Shown piece by piece: positions 27,578-37,529 of a stretch of DNA of 64,000 nucleotides. Numbering within the stretch: the stretch's first letter is position 1; every line of letters starts with the position of its first letter. The translations under genes were made by a program, and so were the position numbers. The notes below the pieces were generated by a model. That model was not told the origin of the DNA and did not search any database. It saw only the letters and a program-made list of their open reading frames with translations. Source of the DNA: Lelliottia nimipressuralis (GTDB taxonomy: Bacteria; Pseudomonadota; Gammaproteobacteria; Enterobacterales; Enterobacteriaceae); NCBI RefSeq assembly GCF_004115925.1, contig NZ_SDDX01000013.1, forward strand, positions 62,001 to 126,000, written 5' to 3'.

Positions 27578-28528
27578 ATGCGTCACTGGCCCAATCCCTT
27601 TATCGAACAACGTGCCGACCCGTTTATTTTGCATCACGAGGGGCAATACTACTTTATCGCTTCCGTGCCAGAGTACGACAGGTTGGCGATTCGCCGCGCC
27701 GACTCGCTGGAAGCGTTACGCCACGCACCCGAAGTGGTGGTCTGGCGTAAGCCGGAGAGCGGCCCGATGAGCGAGCTTATCTGGGCACCGGAGCTGCATC
27801 ACATCGACGGCAAATGGTACATCTACTTTGCCGCCGCGCACACGAAAGCGCTCGATCAGCGCAATATGTTCCAGCACCGGATGTACGCGCTGGAATGCGC
27901 CGATAGCGATCCACTGACCGGGAAATGGGTCGAAAAAGGGCAGATAACGACGCCGTTTGATACCTTTGCCCTCGATGCCACGACCTTTGTTCATCAGGGC
28001 AAACGCTGGTATCTGTGGGCACAAAAAGCGCCGGATATCTCAGGTAACTCCAATCTCTATCTCTGCGAGATGGAAAACCCGTGGACGCTGACGGGTGCGC
28101 CCGTTCTGCTCAGCAAACCCGAGTATGACTGGGAGTGCCGTGGATTCTGGGTCAACGAAGGCCCGGCGGTGCTGGAGCACGGAGACAGGCTGTTTATCAG
28201 CTACTCTGCCAGCGCGACGGATGAGAATTACTGCATGGGGCTGCTGTGGATTGATAAAAGCGCTGACCTGCGTAACCCCGCCAACTGGCACAAAGCGCCG
28301 CGCCCGGTGTTTACCACAAGCTATGAAAATCGTCAGTACGGGCCTGGGCATAACAGCTTTACGCAAACGCCGGACGGTGAGGATGTGCTGGTGTATCACG
28401 CGCGCAACTACACCGAAATCGAGGGCGATCCGCTGTACGATCCGAACCGTCACACCCGTCTGAAGCTTGTCCACTGGAACGAAAACGGGATGCCAGAGTT
28501 TGGCATCCCGCCTGCGGATACTGAGTGA
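27578..28528 (+). CDS. Family 43 glycoside hydrolase (arabinofuranosidase/xylosidase type)
   Basis: I start it at the ATG at 27578, after AAGGA; the frame is open back into the symporter gene. The 316-residue five-bladed propeller enzyme shows the three GH43 acids: Asp14 in RADPF (base), Asp133 in ALDATTF (pKa modulator) and Glu194 in NEGPAV (acid). GPGHNSF with His258 is also typical. There is no signal peptide, so it acts in the cytoplasm on imported oligosaccharides. Most relatives are alpha-L-arabinofuranosidases or beta-xylosidases; sequence alone does not separate these. It is the second gene of the pair with the symporter. Confidence 0.85.
   Translation: MRHWPNPFIEQRADPFILHHEGQYYFIASVPEYDRLAIRRADSLEALRHAPEVVVWRKPESGPMSELIWAPELHHIDGKWYIYFAAAHTKALDQRNMFQHRMYALECADSDPLTGKWVEKGQITTPFDTFALDATTFVHQGKRWYLWAQKAPDISGNSNLYLCEMENPWTLTGAPVLLSKPEYDWECRGFWVNEGPAVLEHGDRLFISYSASATDENYCMGLLWIDKSADLRNPANWHKAPRPVFTTSYENRQYGPGHNSFTQTPDGEDVLVYHARNYTEIEGDPLYDPNRHTRLKLVHWNENGMPEFGIPPADTE
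28486..28514 (-). terminator. ampDE terminator inside the 3' end of the GH43 gene
   Basis: CGGGATGCCA pairs perfectly with TGGCATCCCG (28486-28495 with 28501-28510) around a 5-base loop. On the minus strand TTTTC follows, giving an intrinsic terminator 37 bases after the ampE stop. On the plus strand it is coding sequence for the end of the GH43 protein. Confidence 0.75.
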
Positions 28529-28546
28529 GACGTGCGGTGCGCTGGC

Positions 28547-29400
28547 TTACACCAGCGTACCGTAAATCGTCAGAAGCGCCACCAGCACCACAATCACAAA
28601 TGAGGTTTTCTTCGCCATCGACACCGCTGCTTTCGGGGTTTCGACTTTGTCCGTGTGCGGCTCACGCGCCAGGGAGAACTGCGCCAGACGCGTCAGCACC
28701 TGATACTGAGAGGTGTGTCGATCGGCCAGTGACGCAAACCAGGCCGGAAGCGCCTTCTCACCGTGACCAATAAGCGCATATACCACGCCGACCAGGCGAA
28801 CCGGCAGCCAGTCCAGCACATGTAAAATTGCATCGATTCCTGACAGCAGACGCTCATGCGGCGTCAAATAGCGGGCAAGCCAGGTTTGCCAGGCGCGCAG
28901 GAACGCATATCCCATCAGGAATACCGGTCCCCACGGGCCGCCGACCACAAACCAGAACAGCGGCGCGAGATAATAGCGGAAGTTAATCCACAGCAGCGCA
29001 TTTTGCAGCTCGCGCAGGTAATCGCGCTCGTTGCAGTCCGGTGGTACACCGTGGATGAGCGTCAATTCGCTTGCCATCGCGCCACGCGCGTGGCTGTCGT
29101 CTCGCGATGCTGCTTTCAGATAGGCGTGATAGTGCAACCGCACCTTTCCGGCACCGATGCACAGCACGCCGAGCAGGATCCACACCACCAGCAGCGGCAC
29201 GTTGAAAAAGAGGCCGTGCAGCGCACGCAGCAGCAGCAGATACACCACGCACATTACCACTGCGGTCATCAGCAGGGTGCGCAGCATCGAGAAATGTTTA
29301 ATCCGGCGGAACAGCACTTCCATCCGGTGATCCAAATGCCAGTGTTCGCCCAGTTTGAACAACCGTTCAGCGATCATCACCAGCAGCATGGTAAACAACG

Positions 29401-29404
<4 letters not shown>
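28547..29404 (-). CDS. ampE: AmpE, inner-membrane protein of the ampDE operon
   Basis: The 285-residue protein has four hydrophobic stretches, including [15 protein letters not shown] at the N-terminus, [28 protein letters not shown], and [18 protein letters not shown] at the C-terminus. It is a CobD/AmpE-family protein of unclear role, linked to beta-lactamase induction only through its operon with ampD. Its ATG overlaps the ampD stop (ATGA), so the two are translationally coupled. It converges with the GH43 gene, leaving 18 bases between stops. Confidence 0.94.
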
Positions 29405-30945
<1,541 letters not shown>

Positions 30946-30954
30946 TACGCGACT

Positions 30955-30984
30955 CTTCCCCCTCTCATGCCAGAGAGGGGGAAG
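30955..30984. terminator. Strong hairpin after nadC
   Basis: CTTCCCCCTCTC pairs perfectly over 12 bases with GAGAGGGGGAAG, with a 6-base loop, starting 10 bases after the nadC stop. No T run follows on the plus strand (AAAATT), so it may terminate with help or protect the 3' end. Confidence 0.6.
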
Positions 30985-31138
30985 AAAATTCCGTGATTAC
31001 GACCCTTCTCGCAAAACTCTGATGCTCTCCTGCAACCGCGTCAAAATTCTCTGAATCCCCTTTCACAATTCTCTTTTTGCTCCTCGTGTTTGCTTTTTGC
31101 CGCTGCCACAGTTGTGCCACGAAACTCAAGGAGCAGAT

Positions 31139-31576
31139 ATGAACAGACAACATGGATTTACCCTCATTGAACTGATGGTGGTGATTGGCATCATCGCCAT
31201 TCTGAGCGCCATCGGCGTGCCGGCGTACCAAAACTATCTGCGCAAAGCCGCACTGACCGACATGCTGCAAACCTTTGTCCCCTACCGCACGGCGATTGAG
31301 CTTTGCGCACTCGATCATGGCGGTGTCGGGACCTGCGATGGCGGAACCAACGGCATTCCCTCGCCCACGACAACGCGCTATGTCTCTGCCATGAGCATTG
31401 CCAAAGGCGCTGTAGCACTCACGGGCCAGGAGAGTCTGAACGGACTTGAAGTGGTTTTAGCCCCGCTCTGGAGCGATGGCGACGGCATTACCGGCTGGAC
31501 GCGTGATTGCAACATTGCAAACGACAGCACCCTTCAACAAGCGTGTGAAGACGTTTTCCGCTTCGACAGCAAATAA
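31139..31576 (+). CDS. ppdD: PpdD, type IV major pilin precursor
   Basis: The start at 31139 gives a 145-residue type IVa prepilin. The class III signal is MNRQHG, cut after Gly6, so Phe7 becomes the methylated N-terminus, with the obligatory Glu11 (FTLIELMVVIGIIAILSAIGVPAYQNYL, residues 7 onward). Two cysteine pairs stabilise the C-terminal globular domain. It heads ppdD-hofB-hofC, 13 bases before hofB. The peptidase and other assembly genes are not in the window. Confidence 0.95.
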   Translation: MNRQHGFTLIELMVVIGIIAILSAIGVPAYQNYLRKAALTDMLQTFVPYRTAIELCALDHGGVGTCDGGTNGIPSPTTTRYVSAMSIAKGAVALTGQESLNGLEVVLAPLWSDGDGITGWTRDCNIANDSTLQQACEDVFRFDSK

Positions 31577-31589
31577 CAGGGGGCGGAAC

Positions 31590-32975
31590 ATGAATTCAGA
31601 ACAACTGAGACTGCTTTGTCAGCGACATCGTGCGCTGCTGCTGACCAGCAACGACGAGATGGTCAGCATTGCCGTGGTGGACACGCCGGCATCCCAAATG
31701 ATGGAAGCCCTGCGCTTCGCGACGCAAAAGCGAATCGACATTGAATGCTGGACCAAAGAGCGGATGGAGAAGTACCAGCAGTCGTCATCGCCGTCAAACT
31801 TGCCGGTTGTGACTCCCATTGCCAGTTCTGCTGTCGATATTCTTAACCGCACGCTGCTGCAGGCGCTCAGTCAGCGCGCCTCGGATATTCACATTGAGCC
31901 TGCCGAAGAGGCCTGGCAAATCCGCTTACGTATTGATGGCGTGCTTTATCCACAGCCTCCGCTGGCGGCTGCGCTGGCAACCACCCTGATTGCCCGTTTA
32001 AAGGTGCTGGGCGATCTGGATATCGCCGAGCGCCGCCTGCCGCAGGATGGGCAGTTTACCGTTGAACTGGCGGGCGCCTCGGTCTCTTTTCGCATCGCGA
32101 CCCTCTCCTGCCGGGGTGGTGAAAAAATCGTGCTGCGCTTGCTGCATCAGGTGCAGCAGGCTCTGGAGCTTGACGCATTAGGTATGACAGACGCACAGCG
32201 CAGGCTTTTTGCCGAGGCGCTCAACCAGCCGCAGGGGTTACTGTTGGTCACCGGCCCGACCGGCAGCGGGAAAACCGTCACGCTCTATAGCGCGCTTCAG
32301 GCCCGAAACGCGGAGGATGTGAATATTTGCAGCGTCGAAGATCCGATTGAGATCCCACTGGCCGGGCTGAACCAGACGCAAATCAACCCGCGTGCGGGCC
32401 TGACGTTTCAAACGGTGTTGCGGGCACTATTGCGCCAGGATCCGGACATCATCATGGTGGGTGAGATCCGCGACGGTGAAACGGCAGAAATCGCCATCAA
32501 AGCCGCGCAGACGGGCCATTTAGTGCTCTCCACGCTGCACACAAATTCCACGACAGAGACCCTGATCCGTCTTCAGCAGATGGGGGTTGCCCGTTGGATG
32601 GTCTCTTCTGCTCTGACGCTGGTCATTGCACAAAGGCTGGTACGCCGCCTCTGCCCCCATTGTCGAAAGGAGAGCTACCAGGAGGCGAGACTCCCTAAAA
32701 CAGTCTGGCCACGCAAGCTACCGCACTGGCAGCCGGTGGGCTGTGATCGTTGCTATCACGGGTTTTATGGCCGCGTCGCTCTGTTTGAAGTGCTGCCAGT
32801 GAACAATGATATCCGCCAGGCTATCGCCAGTGGTGCATCAATTGAAGAGATCGAAAAAACAGCCCGACGAACGGGTATGACCACGCTATTTGAACACGGG
32901 TGCCTGGCCGTAGAGCGTGGGCACACCACGCTCGAAGAGCTACTTCGCGTACTGGGGATGCCTGATGGCTGTTAA
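31590..32975 (+). CDS. hofB: HofB, type IV pilus/type II secretion assembly ATPase (PilB/GspE family)
   Basis: I start at MNSEQLRLLCQRHR (31590) behind AGGGGGCGG, giving 461 residues as in E. coli. Walker A GPTGSGKT is at 222-229, the Asp box and Walker B DIIMVGEIRDGETAE at 286-300, and a zinc tetracysteine at Cys355, Cys358, Cys385 and Cys388. The N-terminal domain is shorter than in PilB (about 560 residues). It should power pilin extension from the cytoplasmic face, with PpdD as substrate and HofC as platform. Confidence 0.94.
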   Translation: MNSEQLRLLCQRHRALLLTSNDEMVSIAVVDTPASQMMEALRFATQKRIDIECWTKERMEKYQQSSSPSNLPVVTPIASSAVDILNRTLLQALSQRASDIHIEPAEEAWQIRLRIDGVLYPQPPLAAALATTLIARLKVLGDLDIAERRLPQDGQFTVELAGASVSFRIATLSCRGGEKIVLRLLHQVQQALELDALGMTDAQRRLFAEALNQPQGLLLVTGPTGSGKTVTLYSALQARNAEDVNICSVEDPIEIPLAGLNQTQINPRAGLTFQTVLRALLRQDPDIIMVGEIRDGETAEIAIKAAQTGHLVLSTLHTNSTTETLIRLQQMGVARWMVSSALTLVIAQRLVRRLCPHCRKESYQEARLPKTVWPRKLPHWQPVGCDRCYHGFYGRVALFEVLPVNNDIRQAIASGASIEEIEKTARRTGMTTLFEHGCLAVERGHTTLEELLRVLGMPDGC

Positions 32976-34161
32976 ATATCTCTGGTGCTGGCGTGCGCTC
33001 ACGGTTGAGGGGGAACTGCAGCAGGGCACACTTTGGGCTGCCGATCGCGAGTCGGCCTGGGGTCAGCTGTCGCAAAAGGCGCTCTGTCCGCTGGCCTTGA
33101 AGCGCAATCTTATGCAGCAAAAATGGCAGACACAGCACTGTTATGAAATATTCCGACAACTTGCTGCCCTGCTTCAGGCTGGACTGACGCTCGCCTGGAG
33201 CCTGCAAATGTTGGCCGAGCAGCATCCCGTTAAGCAGTGGCAGGCACTACTGGCCAGTCTGGCAGACGATCTCAGCGCGGGTTGTGCCTTCTCCGACGCC
33301 TTAAAGAAATGGCCGGAGGTGTTTTCTCCGCTCTATATTTCGATGATGAAAACCGGTGAACTCACCGGAAAACTGGAAGAGTGCTGCCGCGAATTAGCAC
33401 AGCAGCAGCAATCACAGCAGCAACTTAGTGCGAAAGTAAAAAAGGCCCTGCGATACCCCACGATTATTTTGGCCCTCGCCGTTGTCGTGGTGATGGCGAT
33501 GGTCACGCTGGTATTGCCCGAGTTTGCTGCTATTTATAAGACGTTTAATACCCCCTTACCGCTGCTCACAAAGCTGGTTATCGGATTTGCTGACTTTGTT
33601 GGTCAGCATCTCACCGCGCTGATATGCATCGGACTGTCCCCGGTGCTCGTCATGCGTTTCCTAAGGCGGTATGAAGGCTGGCAGCGTTTTCATCAGAGAT
33701 TTGGGTTGCGTGTGCCCATTATGGGCTCGCTGATTCGTGGGCAAAAGCTGAGCCAAATATTTACCGTGTTATCGCTGACACAGCAGGCAGGCATCGCTTT
33801 TTTACAAGGACTGGAAAGCGCCCAGGAGTCGGTCGAGGGGATGTTCTGGCAAGAGGTGCTGCGGGATGTCAGGGAGCGTGTGGTGCAGGGGGCACCTATC
33901 TGGTCGTCGCTAAGTGACGCAGGAATTTTCACCCCGTTATGCATCCAGCTGGTGCGAACGGGTGAGGTTTCTGGAGCCCTGGATATGATGCTGACCAATC
34001 TGGCGCGTCATCATAACGAGCAGACGTTTCAGCACGCGGATAATCTGGCGTCGCTGTTAGAACCGCTGCTATTGATTGTGACGGGAGTGATAATCGGAAC
34101 GTTGGTGGTGGCGATGTATCTGCCCATTTTCCATCTGGGGGACGCCATGAGTGCGGGATAG
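32965..34161 (+). CDS. hofC: HofC, inner-membrane platform protein (PilC/GspF family)
   Basis: The 398-residue protein has two repeats of the T2SF domain, each followed by hydrophobic segments (TIILALAVVVVMAMVTLVLPEFA; LIVTGVIIGTLVVAMYLPIF). GELTGKLEECC and GEVSGALDMM are the repeated family motifs. I chose the ATG at 32965 (MAVKYLWCWRAL), which overlaps the end of hofB by 11 bases, implying coupled translation. It anchors the pilus motor in the inner membrane. The first ~60 residues diverge from E. coli more than the rest. Confidence 0.93.
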   Translation: MAVKYLWCWRALTVEGELQQGTLWAADRESAWGQLSQKALCPLALKRNLMQQKWQTQHCYEIFRQLAALLQAGLTLAWSLQMLAEQHPVKQWQALLASLADDLSAGCAFSDALKKWPEVFSPLYISMMKTGELTGKLEECCRELAQQQQSQQQLSAKVKKALRYPTIILALAVVVVMAMVTLVLPEFAAIYKTFNTPLPLLTKLVIGFADFVGQHLTALICIGLSPVLVMRFLRRYEGWQRFHQRFGLRVPIMGSLIRGQKLSQIFTVLSLTQQAGIAFLQGLESAQESVEGMFWQEVLRDVRERVVQGAPIWSSLSDAGIFTPLCIQLVRTGEVSGALDMMLTNLARHHNEQTFQHADNLASLLEPLLLIVTGVIIGTLVVAMYLPIFHLGDAMSAG

Positions 34162-34196
34162 CGCTGGCACGCAGGTGCGCACCAGCGATAAAGCGA

Positions 34197-35240
34197 TTAC
34201 AGGCTATTGAAAACGCGGTTTTCTTGTTCCTGAACGCGGATAAAGGTAGTGCGTTTGGTCAGCTCTTTCAGGCGTGATGCGCCGACATACGTGCATGCAG
34301 AACGCAGCCCACCCAGAACGTCGCGAGCGGTATTTTCGACCGGGCCGCGCAGAGCCAGTTTCACGGTTTTGCCTTCTGCTGCACGGTACTGTGCAACGCC
34401 GCCAACGTGGCGGTTCATGGCCGATTCAGAGCTCATGCCGTAGAACAGCATGAATTTCTCGCCATTTTCTTCAACTACTGCGCCACCGCTCTCTTCGTGC
34501 CCTGCCAGCATACCGCCCAGCATCACGAAATCAGCGCCGCCGCCAAAGGCTTTCGCCACATCGCCAGGGGTGGTGCAGCCACCGTCGCTGATGATCTGAC
34601 CGCCCAGGCCGTGGGCCGCATCGGCACACTCAATCACGGCGGACAGCTGCGGATAGCCAACACCTGTTTTAACACGCGTGGTGCAAACAGAGCCTGGACC
34701 GATACCGACTTTCACGATATCTGCACCAGACAGAATCAGCTCTTCGCACATTTCGCCGGTCACGACGTTACCCGCAATGATGGTTTTGGTCGGCCAGGCT
34801 GCGCGCGCTTTGCTGACGAACTGAACAAAATGCTCGGAATAGCCATTCGCAACGTCGATGCAGACAAAATTAAACTCGGGATTTGCGACCAGGATTTGTT
34901 TGGTTTTTTCGAAATCCGCATCGGAGGTACCGGTAGATACCATGATGTGTTTCTTCACATCATCAGATGCTGAAGCGGCAAAAGCGCTCCACTCTTCAAT
35001 GCTGTAATGCTTATGCACCGCAGTCAGAATATCGAAAGTCGCCAGCGCGGTAGCCATAGCAAAGGTACCGACGGTATCCATGTTAGCGGCAATAACAGGC
35101 ACGCCAGACCAGGTCTGACCGGAATGCTTAAAGGTGAATTGACGTTCGAGTTCAACGTCTGAGCGGCTTTTCAGCGTAGAGCGTTTAGGGCGGATGAGAA
35201 CGTCTTTGAAACCTAACTTCAGATCTTCTTCGATACGCAT
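34197..35240 (-). CDS. guaC: GMP reductase
   Basis: GuaC reduces GMP to IMP with NADPH, letting guanine nucleotides be reused for adenine nucleotides. The 347-residue TIM-barrel enzyme carries catalytic Cys186 in [15 protein letters not shown] and the phosphate-binding [12 protein letters not shown] and [14 protein letters not shown] segments. It is related to IMP dehydrogenase but lacks CBS domains and has the GMP reductase length. It converges with hofC and is divergent from coaE. Confidence 0.96.
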   Translation of the reverse strand: MRIEEDLKLGFKDVLIRPKRSTLKSRSDVELERQFTFKHSGQTWSGVPVIAANMDTVGTFAMATALATFDILTAVHKHYSIEEWSAFAASASDDVKKHIMVSTGTSDADFEKTKQILVANPEFNFVCIDVANGYSEHFVQFVSKARAAWPTKTIIAGNVVTGEMCEELILSGADIVKVGIGPGSVCTTRVKTGVGYPQLSAVIECADAAHGLGGQIISDGGCTTPGDVAKAFGGGADFVMLGGMLAGHEESGGAVVEENGEKFMLFYGMSSESAMNRHVGGVAQYRAAEGKTVKLALRGPVENTARDVLGGLRSACTYVGASRLKELTKRTTFIRVQEQENRVFNSL

Positions 35241-35364
35241 GTGCGGATTCCTGGGGTTAGAGGCAAATATGTTAAAAGCACAACTCCAGTGACGTTATCA
35301 TACGCACTAATACGTGCTCCGCAAGACTGCGAATTTCTCTTTTTTTACGCTACAATCCTATAAA

Positions 35365-35388
35365 TTTACCTGGTCAAAAGCAGGTAAA
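35365..35388. promoter_or_regulatory. Inverted repeat between guaC and coaE
   Basis: TTTACCTG (35365-35372) and CAGGTAAA (35381-35388) form a perfect 8-base inverted repeat with an 8-base centre. It lies 81 bases before coaE, in the divergent promoter region. It could be an operator or an RNA hairpin in the coaE leader; the factor is unknown. Confidence 0.45.
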
Positions 35389-35468
35389 CAGAATTAACCA
35401 TTCGCTACTGTAAGTTCAATTTCTAAGCAGCTGATTTTAAAAATGAATAATTCCCAGGATCTGATTTA

Positions 35469-36089
35469 ATGGGGTACGTCGTAGCGTTAACGGGCGGTAT
35501 TGGCAGTGGCAAAAGCACCGTGGCCGATGCTTTTTCACGTCGGGGTATCGCGATTATTGATGCGGATATTATTGCCCGTCAGGTGGTAGAGCCTCATACA
35601 CCCGGCCTTAATGCGATTGCCGGGCATTTCGGACATCACATCATCAATGCCGATGGCACATTGAACAGACGCCTGCTGCGTGAACGTATCTTTGCGCAGC
35701 CCGCTGAGAAAACCTGGCTCAATGCCCTCCTGCACCCCATGATTCACCAGGAAACTCAGCGCCAGATCGCTGCGGCCACATCACCTTATGTGCTATGGGT
35801 TGTTCCTTTGCTCGTTGAAAATCAGCTGCAGCACAAAGCCGATCGTGTTCTGGTCGTCGATGTATCGCCTGAGACACAGCTTCAGCGTACGATGCTGCGC
35901 GATAATGTCACTCGTCAGCACGCTGAACAAATTCTTGCTGCGCAGGCAACGCGTGAAGCGCGCCTTGCCGTCGCAGATGATGTTATTGATAATGATGGCG
36001 CACCCGACACAATTGAATCGGATGTTGCCCGCCTGCACGCCCAGTATCTGATCTACGCGGCGCAGGCCGTAGCACAGGAAAAACCATAA
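35469..36089 (+). CDS. coaE: Dephospho-CoA kinase
   Basis: CoaE phosphorylates the 3' hydroxyl of dephospho-CoA, the last step of CoA synthesis. The 206-residue protein starts [17 protein letters not shown], with the P-loop at residues 9-17. [10 protein letters not shown] and the lid region [15 protein letters not shown] are typical of the family. Its stop codon overlaps the zapD ATG by one base (TAATG), so translation is coupled. Confidence 0.96.
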   Translation: MGYVVALTGGIGSGKSTVADAFSRRGIAIIDADIIARQVVEPHTPGLNAIAGHFGHHIINADGTLNRRLLRERIFAQPAEKTWLNALLHPMIHQETQRQIAAATSPYVLWVVPLLVENQLQHKADRVLVVDVSPETQLQRTMLRDNVTRQHAEQILAAQATREARLAVADDVIDNDGAPDTIESDVARLHAQYLIYAAQAVAQEKP

Positions 36090-36832
36090 TGAATACGCAC
36101 ATCCTTTTTGAGCACCCACTCAATGAAAAAATGCGCACCTGGTTGCGCATAGAATTTCTCATTCAGCAGATGTCGCACCATCGTCCTATCGCCGATCACG
36201 CTACGGCGCTGCATTTTTTTCGCAATGTCGGCGATCTACTGGATGTCATTGAGCGCGGTGACGTTCGTACCGAATTACTGAAAGAACTTGAGCGCCAGCA
36301 GCGTAAACTGCAGGCCTGGACTGAAGTTCCCGGTGTCGATCAGAGCCGCATTGACTCCCTGCGTCTTCAGCTGAAACAAAGCAGTAGCATTCTGATGGCT
36401 GCGCCTCGCGTGGGGCAGTTTCTGCGCGAAGACCGCCTGATTGCCCTGGTGCGCCAGCGTCTGAGCATTCCGGGCGGCTGTTGCAGTTTCGACCTGCCAA
36501 CGTTGCACATGTGGCTGCATATGCAGCAACAACAACGCGATGCACAGGTGACGAGCTGGATGGAAAGTCTGGAGCCAATGAATCAGGCGTTGACGCTAAT
36601 CCTCGATCTCGTGCGCCACTCATCGCCGTTTCGCAAGCAGACCAGCCTTAACGGTTTTTACCAGGACAACGGCGACGATGCCGATCTACTGCGTCTGAAT
36701 ATTGCGCTCGGCGAGCAGCTTTATCCGCAGATTTCCGGGCATAAAAGCCGCTTTGCGATTCGCTTTATGCCGCTGGACAGTGAAAATGGCACCGTGCCAG
36801 AACGTCTCGATTTCGAACTGGCTTGCTGCTAA
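36089..36832 (+). CDS. zapD: ZapD, FtsZ-bundling protein
   Basis: ZapD (formerly YacF) cross-links FtsZ filaments by binding the FtsZ C-terminal tail and helps Z-ring assembly. The 247-residue cytoplasmic protein begins [24 protein letters not shown], the conserved family start, and is mainly helical followed by a beta domain. Its likely partner FtsZ is encoded at 42-43 kb. It is the middle gene of coaE-zapD-yacG. Confidence 0.95.
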   Translation: MNTHILFEHPLNEKMRTWLRIEFLIQQMSHHRPIADHATALHFFRNVGDLLDVIERGDVRTELLKELERQQRKLQAWTEVPGVDQSRIDSLRLQLKQSSSILMAAPRVGQFLREDRLIALVRQRLSIPGGCCSFDLPTLHMWLHMQQQQRDAQVTSWMESLEPMNQALTLILDLVRHSSPFRKQTSLNGFYQDNGDDADLLRLNIALGEQLYPQISGHKSRFAIRFMPLDSENGTVPERLDFELACC

Positions 36833-36841
36833 GGAGTATTG

Positions 36842-37036
36842 ATGTCTGAAATTATTACCGTCAGTTGCCCGACCTGTGGGAAAGCCGTGATCTGGGGCGA
36901 AATCAGCCCGTTTCGCCCGTTCTGCTGCAAACGCTGCCAGTTAATCGATCTGGGTGAATGGGCTGCGGAAGAGAAACGCATCCCGAGCGCGGGCGATCTG
37001 TCCGACAGCGACGACTGGAGCGAAGAACAGCAGTAA
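36842..37036 (+). CDS. yacG: YacG, zinc-binding DNA gyrase inhibitor
   Basis: The 64-residue protein carries a CPTC...CCKRC four-cysteine zinc finger at residues 8-30 and an acidic tail ([11 protein letters not shown]). In E. coli, YacG binds GyrB and blocks DNA binding by gyrase. The start is the ATG at 36842, after AAGGAG; the preceding in-frame TTG is not needed. It ends coaE-zapD-yacG and converges with mutT. Confidence 0.92.
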   Translation: MSEIITVSCPTCGKAVIWGEISPFRPFCCKRCQLIDLGEWAAEEKRIPSAGDLSDSDDWSEEQQ

Positions 37037-37068
37037 CCCGTTCTCCGCAGCGCCTGCTGACAATCGGC

Positions 37069-37470
37069 TTAGCAGGCCTTCCATTCCTCAATCAGTTTCG
37101 CAATGACAGGCGCATTGGCTGGCGGGAATTTATCGGCGTCCAGCGCTTCTAATTCAACCCAGTTGCCAGGCTGTCCCTCTTTGCCCCAGGGTTCCCCCTC
37201 CCAGCTTTCCACCACCCAGAACCACAGCGTAATGTGGCGATCCGGGAACTGGTATTCGAGCTTATCGAACAATATAGGGCCACTCGGGGTGATCCCCACC
37301 TCTTCCTGAAGTTCGCGAATCAGCGCCTGTTCCGGCGTTTCACCTGATTCGATTTTCCCGCCAGGAAACTCCCATTTATTCGCCATATGGGCATCAGCGG
37401 CGCGTTGAGTAATGAAGATCTGGTTTTGCGGGTTGCGAATAATCCCGACAGCGATTTGCAGTATTTTCAT
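37069..37470 (-). CDS. mutT: MutT, 8-oxo-dGTP diphosphatase
   Basis: MutT removes 8-oxo-dGTP from the nucleotide pool and so prevents A-to-C transversions. I start at MKILQIAVGIIRN (37470) after GGAAG, giving 133 residues (129 in E. coli). The Nudix box is perfect: Gly38-x5-Glu44-x7-Arg52-Glu53-Leu54-x-Glu56-Glu57-x-Gly59-Ile60. It lies behind the secA terminator but is close enough (59 bases) for readthrough from secM-secA. Confidence 0.96.
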   Translation of the reverse strand: MKILQIAVGIIRNPQNQIFITQRAADAHMANKWEFPGGKIESGETPEQALIRELQEEVGITPSGPILFDKLEYQFPDRHITLWFWVVESWEGEPWGKEGQPGNWVELEALDADKFPPANAPVIAKLIEEWKAC

Positions 37471-37486
37471 ATTGTGACTTCCATAA

Positions 37487-37512
37487 AAAAGGCGCAGATG
37501 TCTGCGCCTTTT
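37487..37512 (-). terminator. Terminator between secA and mutT
   Basis: AAAAGGCGCAGA pairs perfectly with TCTGCGCCTTTT across a 2-base centre. On the minus strand CCTTTTTTATGG follows. It lies 18 bases after the secA stop. Confidence 0.88.
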
Positions 37513-37529
37513 CAACTGGTGATACGTGT

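Noticed and set aside
34162-34187. CGCTGG...CCAGCG hairpin between hofC and guaC
   Set aside because: Six base pairs with no U tract on either strand; too weak to call.
37052-37077. GCCTGCT...AGCAGGC hairpin between yacG and mutT
   Set aside because: It overlaps the mutT stop, has a 12-base loop and no T run on either side, so I do not call it a terminator.
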